From Microcella alkaliphila (lineage in GTDB: Bacteria; Actinomycetota; Actinomycetes; Actinomycetales; Microbacteriaceae): 64,000 bases of DNA. Positions 24,406-33,953 of the stretch are shown here, piece by piece. The stretch lies in assembly GCF_004216855.1 (NCBI RefSeq), contig NZ_SGXT01000015.1:245028-309027 (forward strand), given 5' to 3'. Made by a program: the position numbers and the translations under genes. The notes under the pieces were generated by a model. It was not told the origin of the DNA. It was given only the letters and a program-made list of their open reading frames with translations, and did no database searches. Each line of letters starts with the position of its first letter. The first letter of the stretch is position 1.

Positions 24406-25569
24406 GTGGGGGTTTCTGTGGGCGATTCCGTGGCGGCGCGGCTCGACGCGACACTGACCGCTCTGCGGCCGCACGCCGATGCGCGCGCGGCGGGGCTCCG
24501 CGCGTGGGATGCCGCCGACCGCTACCTGCTCGACACGCTAGCCGGCGCGCACCCCGAGCTACTGGCCGAGCTCGCGGGCGCCGCGGATGCCCGCGTTGCG
24601 GTGATCGACGACGCGCACGGTGCCATCGTGGCCGGGCTGTCCGTTCTCGGCGTGCAGCGTGCATCCATTCATCACGATTCGGTCGTCGCAGCGCGCGCGA
24701 CCGCCGACAACGCTCGGGATGCCCGCCTCCCGATCACCCTCGACGCGCACCCTCTCGAGGCGGTCGCGCGGGATGCCCGCCTCATCCTGCTGCGCCTGCC
24801 CCGGTCGCTCGACAGGCTGGACGCGATCGCCCGCGCGATCGCGCCGGTCGCCCACCCCGGCGCCGTGCTTCTCGCCGGCAACATGGTCAAGCACATGACG
24901 CCGCGCCAGAACGAGGTGCTGGGTGCCGCGTTTGGGCGAGTCGACGTGTCGCTGGCGCGCGGCAAGGCGCGACTGCTGACGGCACACGAGCCGCGCGCGG
25001 ACATCGCCGCCGCCGTGCCCATGCGTAGCCACGACGATGAGTCGGGGTTGGAGGTCGTGGCCGTGCCGGGGACGTTTGCCGGCGCGAGTGTCGACATCGG
25101 CACGCGTGCCCTGCTTCACGCGCTGGGCGACCTGCCCGCGGCGCGCGTTGCGCTCGACCTCGCGTGCGGCTCGGGCGTGCTGGCGGCGACGCTCGCCCAG
25201 CGCCTGCCCGCGGCGCACGTCATCGCGACCGACGTGTCAGCAGCCGCCGTCGAGAGCGCGCGCCTCACCGCTTCGGCCAACGGGGTCGCGGTCGAGGTGC
25301 GGCACGATGACGGAGCCTCGAGCCTCGCCGACGGCAGCGTCGACCTCGTGCTGCTCAACCCGCCGTTTCACGTCGGCGGCGCCGTGCACACCGGCATCGC
25401 TCACCGGCTCATCGCCGAGGCGGCGCGGGTGCTGCGTCCGGGCGGCGAGCTGCGCTGCGTCTGGAACTCGTCGCTGCAGTACCGGCCCGTGCTCGAGCAG
25501 GTGGTCGGGCCGACGCGTCAGCTGTCGCGCACCCGCAAGTTCACGGTCACCGCATCAACGCGACGCTGA
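24406..25569 (+). CDS. RsmC/RlmG-like rRNA guanine-N2 methyltransferase
   Basis: A 387-residue class I methyltransferase. The N-terminal half (1-210) resembles the non-catalytic repeat of RsmC/RlmG; the C-terminal half binds SAM through DLACGSGVLAA (from residue 251) and has the amino-methyltransferase motif NPPFH (318-322). The family methylates guanine N2 in 16S or 23S rRNA; which one cannot be told. An alternative GTG lies 12 nt downstream; the -10 spacing favours 24406. Confidence 0.82.
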   Translation: MGVSVGDSVAARLDATLTALRPHADARAAGLRAWDAADRYLLDTLAGAHPELLAELAGAADARVAVIDDAHGAIVAGLSVLGVQRASIHHDSVVAARATADNARDARLPITLDAHPLEAVARDARLILLRLPRSLDRLDAIARAIAPVAHPGAVLLAGNMVKHMTPRQNEVLGAAFGRVDVSLARGKARLLTAHEPRADIAAAVPMRSHDDESGLEVVAVPGTFAGASVDIGTRALLHALGDLPAARVALDLACGSGVLAATLAQRLPAAHVIATDVSAAAVESARLTASANGVAVEVRHDDGASSLADGSVDLVLLNPPFHVGGAVHTGIAHRLIAEAARVLRPGGELRCVWNSSLQYRPVLEQVVGPTRQLSRTRKFTVTASTRR

Positions 25570-25578
25570 CCACGCGCC

Positions 25579-26241
25579 CTACATGTCGCGGTAGCGCTTC
25601 GCCTCCGCGAGCTTCGCCCGCAGTTCGTCCGCGGTGAAGCGCGGCCCGTAGCCGGGGGTGTCACGCTGGATGCGCCAGCTGTCGGCGAGCGTTCCGCCGT
25701 CGACGGCGTCGAAGCCGATCGCGTCGATCAGCTGCGCGACGCGCTGCTTCGCCGCCTCATCGTCGGCGTGCACGGTGAGGGCGCGGCGACCGTCGGTGCC
25801 GGCGGGTTGCGCGTGGTCGGTGATCTCGCGCGCCGGAATGTGGGTGAAGGCCTTCACGAAGGTGCCGCCCGGGAACTGTTCCGCGACCCACTCGACGGTG
25901 GTTGTCGTCTCGTCGTCGAGCGGCGGGATCTGCCCGTCGCGCTGCGGGTAGTAGTTGCCCGTGTCAATGACGGTGCGCCCGGCGAACAGGTCGCGCGGCA
26001 GATCCGGCACCTTGCCTAGTGGAATGGTCAGCACCACGAGGTCGCCGGCCGCGGCCGCCTCAGCGACGGTCGCTGCCGTGAGCGTGCCAGCACGGGGGCT
26101 GTCGGCGATCTCGGTGACGAGGCCCGCGAGCGACGCGGGGCCGCGCGAGTTCGCGATCACCACGTTGTGCCCGAGCGCGGTGAACGCGCGGGCGAGTTGC
26201 GAGCCGATGTTTCCCGATCCGATGATGCCGATAGTCGTCAT
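25579..26241 (-). CDS. F420H2:NADP oxidoreductase-like NAD(P)-binding protein
   Basis: A 220-residue Rossmann protein with IGIIGSGNIGSQLARAF at the N terminus, the coenzyme site of the NADPH-dependent F420 reductase/pyrroline-5-carboxylate reductase-like group. Further segments VIDTGNYYP and GGTFVKAFTHI fit NADPH-F420 reductase family (TIGR01915-type) proteins. Whether F420 or another partner is used is open. The ATG at 26241 was chosen; an upstream in-frame ATG would run into the divergent glycosyltransferase start. Confidence 0.78.
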   Translation of the reverse strand: MTTIGIIGSGNIGSQLARAFTALGHNVVIANSRGPASLAGLVTEIADSPRAGTLTAATVAEAAAAGDLVVLTIPLGKVPDLPRDLFAGRTVIDTGNYYPQRDGQIPPLDDETTTTVEWVAEQFPGGTFVKAFTHIPAREITDHAQPAGTDGRRALTVHADDEAAKQRVAQLIDAIGFDAVDGGTLADSWRIQRDTPGYGPRFTADELRAKLAEAKRYRDM

Positions 26242-26277
26242 GGGAGGAGTCAACAGCGTCAGGCTGTGCGCATTCCC

Positions 26278-26283
26278 TAGGCT
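26278..26283 (+). promoter_or_regulatory. -10 hexamer of GT4 gene
   Basis: TAGGCT ends 6 nt before the GTG at 26290; likely leaderless transcript. Confidence 0.45.
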
Positions 26284-26289
26284 GACCGG

Positions 26290-27819
26290 GTGCACTCGGA
26301 CCCGGTCTGCCTCATCATCACGAGCCGCCTGCGTCCCGGCCTGGACGGCGGATACACGGTCGCGACGATGCGACGCGCCCAGCTACTCGCCGCGGCGGGC
26401 CACCCGGTCGTGCTCGCGACGGTCGACCTGCACCCCGACTACGCGCCGTTCGCCGACGAGTTTCGCCGCCTCGGCCTCGCCGACTCCCAGACGGTCATGC
26501 GCAACCTGCTCGAGGAGGTCCGCAGCCGCCCCGCGATCCTCCGCGACGCCGCCGACCCCGAGGTCGCCCCGACGATCGACGAGTCGGCCGGCACCCACCG
26601 CGAGGCGTTCGAGCTCGACGCCAGCGGCGTGCCCTGGCGCCAGGTGGTGCGCGACCCCGTAGGCGCCGTCGTCTTCACTGACTTCTTCGACGCCGACGGC
26701 GTTCCGCTGTTCCGGCTGCCGTTCGTCGCGGCGCCCGACTGGTGGCGCACCGAGGCGGTGATCGACGTGCTGACCGCGGGGCTCACCCCGACGGGCGGCG
26801 CCGGAACGGTGCCCGCCCGCGTCGGCGGACTCGCCGGCTTCGGCGCGCTCTACCGCGCCTGGTGGCGGGCCGTCGTCGACGACCAGCGGGCTCTCCACCC
26901 GGATGCGTGGCTCGTCGCAATCGCGGAGGCCCGGCAGGTCGGCGAACACTGGCACGGCACCGGTGGCGTGCCGCTCGTGCACACCGTGCACAACGCGCAC
27001 ACGACGCCGCCGCACGACTGGGACAGCCCGATGGACGTCACGTGGAGCGGGTGGCTGGACACTCTGCCTCAGTACGACGCTGTCGTGTGGTTGACCGAAC
27101 GCCAGCGCGAGGAGGTCGCCCGACGACGCGAGGCCGACGCCACCAGCACCACGCCTGCCGCGGACGACGCCCCCGGCTACGTCATCCCGCACCCGGCCGA
27201 GCCGCCCGCCGACGTCGTCGCCGACCCCTCCACGGTCGCCGGCGCCGCTCACCGTGATCTCGACCGCGCCGTCATGGTGACAAGGCTCGCCCCGCAGAAG
27301 CGCCTCGACCACGCGATCCGCGCGTGGCGCCTGGTCGTCGACGCTCGCCCGACCGCACGGCTCGACATCTACGGCGACGGTCCGCTCCGCGCCGACCTCC
27401 AGGCCCTGATCGCCGAGCTCGACCTCGGCGACGCGGTGACCCTGCACGGTCACACCCCCGACGCCCCCGAACAGTCCCGCACGGCAGCGCTCTTGCTGCT
27501 GACGAGCGTCTACGAGGGCCAGTCGCTCGCCATCACGGAGGCGATGGCGCGAGGATGCCCCGCCGTCTCCTATGACATCGCCTACGGCCCCGGAGAGCTC
27601 ATCACCGACGGCGAGACGGGCCGCCTGGTCCCCGCGGGCGACATCGCGGCGCTCGCCGACGCGGTTCTCGGGACGCTCGGAAACGCGACCGAGATTGACC
27701 GGCTGTCACGCGCATCCCTCGACTGGGCGCTCGCGAACGGGCCCGAGAGGGCCCTGGCGCGCTGGGAGCAGCTGTTCGCCGATCTCGCAGGGCGAACACC
27801 GCGCGCGCTTTCCTCCTAG
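26290..27819 (+). CDS. Glycosyltransferase family 4 (GT-B)
   Basis: A 509-residue GT-B glycosyltransferase. The C-terminal nucleotide-sugar half carries VTRLAPQKRLDHAI (about 325-340) and the EX7E motif in VYEGQSLAITEAMARG (about 405-420). The N-terminal half holds an unusual 70-residue insertion-like stretch around 90-160. It resembles poly(glycerol-phosphate) or teichoic-acid-type glucosyltransferases of gram-positives; acceptor unknown. It stands alone between F420 reductase-like and clpB genes. Confidence 0.8.
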   Translation: MHSDPVCLIITSRLRPGLDGGYTVATMRRAQLLAAAGHPVVLATVDLHPDYAPFADEFRRLGLADSQTVMRNLLEEVRSRPAILRDAADPEVAPTIDESAGTHREAFELDASGVPWRQVVRDPVGAVVFTDFFDADGVPLFRLPFVAAPDWWRTEAVIDVLTAGLTPTGGAGTVPARVGGLAGFGALYRAWWRAVVDDQRALHPDAWLVAIAEARQVGEHWHGTGGVPLVHTVHNAHTTPPHDWDSPMDVTWSGWLDTLPQYDAVVWLTERQREEVARRREADATSTTPAADDAPGYVIPHPAEPPADVVADPSTVAGAAHRDLDRAVMVTRLAPQKRLDHAIRAWRLVVDARPTARLDIYGDGPLRADLQALIAELDLGDAVTLHGHTPDAPEQSRTAALLLLTSVYEGQSLAITEAMARGCPAVSYDIAYGPGELITDGETGRLVPAGDIAALADAVLGTLGNATEIDRLSRASLDWALANGPERALARWEQLFADLAGRTPRALSS

Positions 27820-27843
27820 CGCGCTCACAGCCGCACGCGTAAA

Positions 27844-27864
27844 CTTGAGTCAGCGCGACTCAAG
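27844..27864 (+). promoter_or_regulatory. HAIR operator before clpB, perfect match
   Basis: CTTGAGT-CAGCGCG-ACTCAAG is an exact HspR-associated inverted repeat. It ends 45 nt before the clpB ATG, so clpB is predicted to be repressed by HspR together with dnaK. Confidence 0.9.
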
Positions 27865-27909
27865 ATTTGCGCGCAACGGGTACTACCGGTCAGGAAAGGT
27901 CAGTCGCAC

Positions 27910-30072
27910 ATGGCGAATATGCAGGGCGCGCCGTCGACGAACGGCGACCAGAAATCGGCGCTCGAACAGTACGGCGTCAACCTCACGGCGATCGCGAGCG
28001 CCGGAAAGCTCGACCCCGTCATCGGCCGCGACGCTGAGATTCGTCGCGTCAGCCAGGTGCTGAGTCGACGCACCAAGAACAACCCCGTACTCATCGGCGA
28101 ACCCGGCGTCGGCAAGACGGCCGTCGTCGAGGGCCTCGCCCAGCGCATCGTCGCGGGCGATGTGCCCGACTCGCTGAAAGACAAGCAACTCGTCTCGCTC
28201 GACCTGGCCGCGCTGGTTGCCGGTGCGAAGTACCGTGGCGAGTTCGAAGAGCGATTGAAGGCCGTGCTGAAAGAGATCGACGAGTCCGACGGCCGCGTCA
28301 TCACGTTCATCGACGAGCTGCACACGCTCATGGGCGCGGGCGGCGGCGAGGGTTCTGTCGCGGCGGCGAACATGCTGAAGCCGATGCTCGCCCGCGGCGA
28401 GTTGCGGCTCATTGGTGCCACGACGCTCAACGAGTACCGCGAATACATCGAGAAGGACGCCGCGCTCGAGCGCCGCTTCCAGCAGGTGTTCGTCGGAGAG
28501 CCGAGCGTCGAAGACACGGTGGCGATCCTGCGCGGCCTCAAGGAACGCTACGAGGCGCACCACAAGGTGGCGATCGCCGACAGTGCCCTCGTGGCCGCTG
28601 CCAGCCTGTCGAACCGCTACATCACGAGCCGTCAGCTGCCCGACAAGGCGATCGACCTTGTCGACGAGGCCGCCAGCCGGCTGAAGATGGAGATCGAGTC
28701 GAGCCCCGTCGAGCTCGACGAGCTGAAGCGCGCTGTGACGCGCCTCGAGATCGAAGAGCTCGCTCTGAAAAAGGAGAAGGACGAGGCGTCGAAGGCGCGA
28801 CTCGAGGCGCTGCGCGCCGAACTCGCCGACAAGAGCGCCCAGCGCGACGAGCTGGAGCGCGCGTGGGCGGCCGAGAAGCTCGCACTGAACGCGGTCGGAG
28901 ACCTGAAGGAGCGCCTCAACAACGCCCGCATCCAGCTCGACCTCGCCATCCGCGACGGGCGCTACGAGGAGGCCTCCCGCCTCGAGCACGAGACGATCAA
29001 GAAGATCGAAAAGCAGCTCAGTGACGCCGAACACATCGAGCAGCGCCCGCGCATGGTCAACGACCAGGTGACCGACGAGGACATCGCGAGCGTCGTTGCC
29101 GCGTGGACGGGCATCCCCGTCGACAAGCTGACGCAGGGCGAGACCGAGAAGCTGCTGAACCTCGAGGCCGAGCTCGGCAAGCGCATCATCGGGCAGAAGG
29201 ATGCGGTCGTCGCCGTCAGCGAGGCGGTGCGGCGCACGCGCGCCGGCATCTCCGACCCCGACCGGCCCACCGGCTCCTTCCTGTTCCTCGGGCCCACCGG
29301 CGTCGGCAAGACGGAGCTCGCGAAGGCGCTCGCCGACTACCTCTTCGACGACGAGAAGGCGATGGTGCGCATCGACATGAGCGAGTACGGCGAGAAGTTC
29401 GCCGTGTCGCGGCTCATCGGTGCCCCTCCCGGCTACGTCGGCTACGAGCAGGGCGGGCAGCTGACGGAGGCCGTGCGGCGCCGGCCGTACTCGGTGATCC
29501 TGCTCGACGAGGTCGAGAAGGCCCACCCCGAGGTGTTCGACCTGCTGTTGCAGGTGCTCGACGACGGGCGACTCACCGATGGGCAGGGGCGCACCGTCGA
29601 CTTCCGCAACACAATTCTGATTCTGACCTCGAACCTCGGCTCGCAGGCACTGATCGACCCGTCGCTCGACTGGGATACGAAGGTGGCGGCCGTGAACGAC
29701 ATGGTGCGCCAGGCGTTCAAGCCCGAGTTCGTGAACCGCCTCGACGACATCGTCGTCTTTTCGACGCTGTCGACCGACGACCTCGGCCAGATCGTGTCGC
29801 TGCAGATCGACCGCCTCGAGCGCCGGCTCGCGGACCGTCGCCTGCAGCTCGCCGTCACGCCGGATGCGCGTGCCTGGCTCGCCGAGCGCGGCTACGACCC
29901 GATCTACGGCGCGCGTCCGCTGCGCCGGCTCATGCAGCACGAGATCGACGACCGGCTCGCGCGGGCGATCCTGTCCAACGAGATCACCGACGGGGACGTT
30001 GTGCGCGTGCACGTCGACGTCGACAGTGACGCGCTGACTGTCGACCGCATGGAGGACGTGCCGACGCCATAG
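27910..30072 (+). CDS. clpB: ClpB-type disaggregase lacking the N-terminal domain
   Basis: A 720-residue Hsp100 ATPase. Walker A1 GEPGVGKT is at 63-70, Walker B1 VITFIDEL near 131, an M-domain coiled coil at about 260-390, Walker A2 GPTGVGKT at 461-468 and Walker B2 [11 protein letters not shown] near 530. Canonical ClpB is about 850-870 residues; the missing part is the double Clp_N domain. No upstream in-frame start exists before the HAIR, and AGGAAAGG precedes the ATG, so the short form looks genuine. It disaggregates proteins with DnaK. Confidence 0.94.
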   Translation: MANMQGAPSTNGDQKSALEQYGVNLTAIASAGKLDPVIGRDAEIRRVSQVLSRRTKNNPVLIGEPGVGKTAVVEGLAQRIVAGDVPDSLKDKQLVSLDLAALVAGAKYRGEFEERLKAVLKEIDESDGRVITFIDELHTLMGAGGGEGSVAAANMLKPMLARGELRLIGATTLNEYREYIEKDAALERRFQQVFVGEPSVEDTVAILRGLKERYEAHHKVAIADSALVAAASLSNRYITSRQLPDKAIDLVDEAASRLKMEIESSPVELDELKRAVTRLEIEELALKKEKDEASKARLEALRAELADKSAQRDELERAWAAEKLALNAVGDLKERLNNARIQLDLAIRDGRYEEASRLEHETIKKIEKQLSDAEHIEQRPRMVNDQVTDEDIASVVAAWTGIPVDKLTQGETEKLLNLEAELGKRIIGQKDAVVAVSEAVRRTRAGISDPDRPTGSFLFLGPTGVGKTELAKALADYLFDDEKAMVRIDMSEYGEKFAVSRLIGAPPGYVGYEQGGQLTEAVRRRPYSVILLDEVEKAHPEVFDLLLQVLDDGRLTDGQGRTVDFRNTILILTSNLGSQALIDPSLDWDTKVAAVNDMVRQAFKPEFVNRLDDIVVFSTLSTDDLGQIVSLQIDRLERRLADRRLQLAVTPDARAWLAERGYDPIYGARPLRRLMQHEIDDRLARAILSNEITDGDVVRVHVDVDSDALTVDRMEDVPTP

Positions 30073-30110
30073 GGGTGGATGCGCGGGCGCGCTCCCCGAG
30101 CATCCTTCGA

Positions 30111-30116
30111 TAGCGT
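30111..30116 (+). promoter_or_regulatory. -10 hexamer of MFS gene
   Basis: TAGCGT ends 6 nt before the GTG at 30123; likely leaderless. Confidence 0.4.
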
Positions 30117-30122
30117 CGACGG

Positions 30123-31495
30123 GTGGATGCTCGTCCGTCGCTGCGCACGCTCTTTCGTGGCGCGCGGGGTCGGCTGCTCGCCGCGTTGCTCGTTACCGAG
30201 TTCGCCGCGGGAGTGTCGGGCATCAGTTACGCCGCCGTGTTGCCTGTCGCGTCGATCGAGTTGGGCGGGCTCGCGCAGTACGGCGTTGCCGTGGCGATCG
30301 CCGGCGTCGTCGGTATCGCGATGATGCCGGTGGGCGCCTATCTATACGCGCGAATCGGACCGCAGGCGCAGCTGTGGATTGCCACCGCGGTGTTCCTCGG
30401 GGGCGTGGCGCTGACGGCTCCGACGATGGCGGTACTCATCGCGGGCCTCGCCGTGCGGGGCTCGCGGCGGGGCTACTCGCCGGTCTCGGCATCGGCGTCT
30501 TGAGCACCGTGTACACGGAGGCGGCTGAGCGCGAGCGGGCGTTCGGCTTGTTCGCGCTGATGTGGGTTGTGCCTTCGCTCGTCGGGCCCGCCGTGACGTC
30601 TATCGCGCTCGTCCTCGCCGATTGGCGCGTCGCTCTCGCCTGGCCGGCGGTGGTGCTGCTGATCGGCCGCGTCCTCGTTTCGCGCGCTCTGCGCGCACTC
30701 GACATCGGGCGAGCGGAGGCGCCCGCAACGGTGCGGGGCGTTGGCTGGTTCGCGGGAGTTGCCCTGGGGCTGGGTGCCGCGCTCGTTCTTCTCGGACTCG
30801 ACGCGCTGCCACCCGTGGGAACGGCCGTCATCGTGACCGGGCTCGTCGTTGCGCTGGCGTTTCCGCGCGCACTAACCGCGGTCGTGCCGCAGAATCGGCG
30901 GCTCCGGGCGGGTGCCGTCGCATTCGCGCTCGTGTGTGCCAGCTACTTCGGAATCACTGCGATTCTTCCCCTCGTCGCGGCGGTTGCCGTCGACCCGTCC
31001 GGTGTCGTGGGGGCCGTCCTTGTCGCTGTCGCGCCGTTGGGGTGGGCGCTGCTCAGCGCGGGCGGAGTCGGCGCCCGACTATCGACCCGGGGCGCGTATC
31101 ACGTGAGCGCGTCCGCGTTCCCGATCGCGACCTTAGCTATTGCGCTCGCGGTGACCGTCGTGGAGCCGGGAGGCCGTTTCCCCGCCATCGCCACGCCGGG
31201 GGTGGCGTCGCTCGCCGCGGGTGTCGCGATGGGCCTCGTGTATCCGAAGGTCTTGGCCGACGCGTTCACCGACTTCCATGAGCATCCGGGCGAAAGCCGC
31301 GCCCACGGCGGGGTGGCGATGGAACTCGGTGAGGGCGTGGGAACCGCCGCGGGGTCCATCGTCGTCGCCGGTATTGGCGGGGTCGTTGTGGCTTCGTTTG
31401 GCGGAGGCGAGCTAGCACTGTTCATGGTCGTCGTCGGTGCGGTGATCGCCGTCATGTTCGGTGCTGCGCGACGAAACCCGACCTGGAGCGGCTAA
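30123..31495 (+). pseudogene. MFS transporter, apparent single-base frameshift
   Basis: Two overlapping frames together give one roughly 457-residue MFS transporter. The first frame (from GTG 30123) covers helices 1-4 up to VLIAGLAV and then loses hydrophobic character. The second frame resumes with GLAAGLLAGLGIG and runs to 31495 with the remaining helices. Adding one base near 30456-30460, in CGGGGCTCG, restores an uninterrupted reading frame of 458 codons. This is either a recent inactivating deletion or a homopolymer sequencing error. Substrate unknown. Confidence 0.8.
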
Positions 31496-31512
31496 CATGA
31501 CGGCGCCCGAAG

Positions 31513-31557
31513 TGCATGCGAACATGCATGCGAAAAAAAATGTAGGTTCGCTATCAT
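31513..31557 (+). promoter_or_regulatory. vapBC promoter with direct-repeat operator
   Basis: Two copies of TGCATGCGAA (31513-31522 and 31525-31534) are spaced 12 bp apart and contain self-complementary TGCATGC cores. They lie just upstream of TATCAT (31552-31557), a -10 placed 6 nt before the vapB ATG. Toxin-antitoxin operons are usually autorepressed by the VapB-VapC complex at such repeats (inference). Confidence 0.6.
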
Positions 31558-31563
31558 GTGAGC

Positions 31564-31809
31564 ATGGTGGCCTTGCAAATTCGAAATGTCTCCGACGACA
31601 CACGTGATGCTCTCGCGCGTGAGGCGAAGCGCCGGAACAGGTCGCTTCAGGAACTGCTTCTGGAGGTCGTGGAGCGCGAAGCAGCGTACGCGCGCCGACG
31701 CGAGTGGCTCGACGAGCGGCGTTCTCACTCGGGCCGGCAGCGGCCGGCGGTCGGGCTTGACCTCATTGTCGAGATGATCCAGCAAGGCCGAGCGGCCCGC
31801 GGCGGGTGA
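31564..31809 (+). CDS. vapB: VapB/FitA-type antitoxin
   Basis: An 81-residue protein with an N-terminal ribbon-helix-helix (VALQIRNVSDDTRDALAREAKRRNRSL split over about 2-28) and a basic helical tail. It should bind and neutralise the PIN toxin encoded next and repress the operon. The ATG at 31564 was preferred to GTG 31558 because TATCAT lies 6 nt upstream, as for other leaderless genes here. The last 4 nt overlap vapC. Confidence 0.85.
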   Translation: MVALQIRNVSDDTRDALAREAKRRNRSLQELLLEVVEREAAYARRREWLDERRSHSGRQRPAVGLDLIVEMIQQGRAARGG

Positions 31810-32219
31810 TCGTCCTCGACGCGTCCGTGCTCGTTACCGTCCTCGTCGACGACGACGCGACCTCGACCGATGTGGCATTGCAGCGTATGAGGGACGACCT
31901 GCACTGGGTGGTCCCCGAGCACGCCATCATCGAGACGGTTCATGCTCTGCGTGGACTGATGCTGGTGGGAAAGATCTCACATCGGCAACTCGACGAGCAC
32001 ACTCAGACCCTCGTCGATTGGGCACTCGACGCGTGGCCAACCATTCCATTGTTGTCACGCGTGCTCGAATTGGCTCACAACGTATCCGCCTACGACGCCG
32101 CATACATCGCGCTGGCAGAGGAGCTCGGCGCGCCTCTGATGACGGCTGACGGGCGGCTCGCCCGCGTTCCTGGTGTGCGCTGCCCGGTCGTGACGATCGC
32201 CGTGTCCGATTCCCGCTAG
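31806..32219 (+). CDS. vapC: VapC-type PIN-domain ribonuclease toxin
   Basis: A 137-residue PIN-domain protein with the full acidic set: Asp5 (VLDASV), Glu43 (IIETVH), Asp97 (SAYDAAY) and Asp115 (TADGRL). VapC toxins are Mg-dependent RNases cutting tRNA or rRNA; the target cannot be inferred. GTG start coupled to vapB. Intact active site suggests a functional module. Confidence 0.88.
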   Translation: MIVLDASVLVTVLVDDDATSTDVALQRMRDDLHWVVPEHAIIETVHALRGLMLVGKISHRQLDEHTQTLVDWALDAWPTIPLLSRVLELAHNVSAYDAAYIALAEELGAPLMTADGRLARVPGVRCPVVTIAVSDSR

Positions 32220-32231
32220 ACGCAGGTCAGG

Positions 32232-33953
32232 ATGCGCGATGGAATGGTGCGCGTGACCCCGACAAGCGCTTCCACGTCGCGCACGGCGCGCCGCCCGCGC
32301 GCGGACGCGACGGGCGCAAATTGGCGCCCCGGGCATCCCGGATTCGCCGAGCGCTACCGGGCGATCGCCTCGCGCGACGCCCGCTTCGACGGGCAGTTTG
32401 TGACCGCTGTCGCCTCGACCGGCATCTACTGCCGACCGTCGTGCCCGGCCCGAACGCCCCGTGAGACGGGGGTCGCGTTCTACGTGACCTCGGCCGCCGC
32501 CCACGAGGCCGGCTACCGAGCCTGCAAGCGGTGCCTGCCGGAGGCGACGCCGGGCAGCCCCGAGTGGGACTGGCGCGGTGACGTGGCCGGCCGCGCGATG
32601 CGGCTCATCGGTGACGGCGTCATCGACCGCGAGGGCGTCGCGGGGCTCGCCGCCCGGCTCGGTTATAGCCCGCGCCACCTGACGCGCCTACTGACTGCCG
32701 AGCTCGGAGCAGGCCCGCTCGCTGTGGCCAGGGCCCGCCGCGCACAACTCGCCCGTGCCCTCATCGTGGGAACGCCCCTGCCGCTCGCCGACGTGGCCTT
32801 CGCCGCCGGATTCGGCTCGGTGCGGCAGTTCACCGACACGGTGCGCGAGGTCTTCGCGGTCACGCCGAGCGAGTTGCGCGCACGCGCGCAGCGGCCCGCG
32901 CACGCGCTCCCCGGCGATACCGACGCGGCACCAGAGACCCCGCTCGTCGGCGTGAGCCTCGCCCTGCCCGTACGCCAGCCGTACGACGCCCCGGGCATGT
33001 TCGGCTACCTCTCTGCTCGCGCCATCGCCGGCGTCGAACGCGCCGACCTCGACCCGGCAGCGGGGCGCCTGCGGTTCGCGCGCACGGTGATGCTGCCGCA
33101 CGGGCCGGCCGTCATCGACGTGACGGCGACGCGTGCGGCGGGCGGCAGCGATGCCGCAGCGCCCAGCAGCCTCTGGACCCTCACCCTCCGCCTCGCGCTC
33201 ACCTCGCTCGCCGACGTGCCCGTCGGCGTCGCCCGAACGCGGCGGATGCTCGACCTCGACTCCGACCCGCTCGCCGTCGACGAGGCGCTCGCCGGCGACC
33301 CCCGCCTCGCGCCGCTCGTGGCCACCACGCCGGGCATCCGCGTGCCGGGCACCGCGGATCCGCCCGAGCTGCTTGTGCGCACCATCGTCGGCCAGCAAAT
33401 CTCGGTTGCCGCGGCGCGCACCCACCTCGGGCGCCTCGCGGCGGCGGCTGGCGAGCCCGTCGACACGGGAGTGCCTGGGCTCGACCGACTCTTCCCGACG
33501 GCTGACGCGATCGCCGCCACGCTCGCCGACCAGGATTCCGCGAACCCTGACCGCCCGCTGCGGCTCCCGGCTCGCCAGGTCGATACCGTGGCGCGGGTCG
33601 CGCGGTTCATCGCCGACGGCGAGCTCACCCTCGACGTGGGTGACGACCCGCAGGAGCTGGCCGCACGGCTCGAAGACCTTCCCGGCCTCGGACCCTGGAC
33701 GGCCACCTACGTCGCGATGCGCGTCACGGGCACCCCCGACGCCTGGATCCCCGGCGACGTCGCCCTGCTTGCCGGTGCCCGCGCGGCCGATGTCGTCCCC
33801 GCCGACCTCCCGCGCCCCGCCGCGTTCCGCCAGCTCGCCGCCGCGTCCGACGCCTGGGCACCGTGGCGGTCGTACGCCGCCGCGCACCTGTGGCGGGCCG
33901 CCCTCGAGGGCGTGCCCGCGCATCCCGAACCACCCCGAAAGGACACCCCATGA
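32232..33953 (+). CDS. Ada-AlkA fusion: methyl-sensing regulator and 3-methyladenine glycosylase
   Basis: A 573-residue multidomain protein. The Ada N-terminal methylphosphotriester domain has zinc/acceptor cysteines Cys67, Cys71, Cys98 and Cys101. An AraC-type HTH (about 135-220) follows, then an AlkA N-domain and the HhH-GPD glycosylase (about 365-560) with LPGLGPWTATY and catalytic Asp509 in PGDVAL. It should both sense methyl damage and excise N3-methyladenine. ogt overlaps its stop, giving a compact alkylation-repair operon. The first about 30 residues are basic and the start could be slightly downstream. Confidence 0.88.
   Translation: MRDGMVRVTPTSASTSRTARRPRADATGANWRPGHPGFAERYRAIASRDARFDGQFVTAVASTGIYCRPSCPARTPRETGVAFYVTSAAAHEAGYRACKRCLPEATPGSPEWDWRGDVAGRAMRLIGDGVIDREGVAGLAARLGYSPRHLTRLLTAELGAGPLAVARARRAQLARALIVGTPLPLADVAFAAGFGSVRQFTDTVREVFAVTPSELRARAQRPAHALPGDTDAAPETPLVGVSLALPVRQPYDAPGMFGYLSARAIAGVERADLDPAAGRLRFARTVMLPHGPAVIDVTATRAAGGSDAAAPSSLWTLTLRLALTSLADVPVGVARTRRMLDLDSDPLAVDEALAGDPRLAPLVATTPGIRVPGTADPPELLVRTIVGQQISVAAARTHLGRLAAAAGEPVDTGVPGLDRLFPTADAIAATLADQDSANPDRPLRLPARQVDTVARVARFIADGELTLDVGDDPQELAARLEDLPGLGPWTATYVAMRVTGTPDAWIPGDVALLAGARAADVVPADLPRPAAFRQLAAASDAWAPWRSYAAAHLWRAALEGVPAHPEPPRKDTP

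Noticed and set aside
22086..25028. 980-codon open frame on the plus strand opposite the second sensor kinase
   Set aside because: It is charged low-complexity sequence (His/Arg/Asp-rich) mirrored from the kinase. The minus strand shows full MASE1, HisKA and HATPase motifs.
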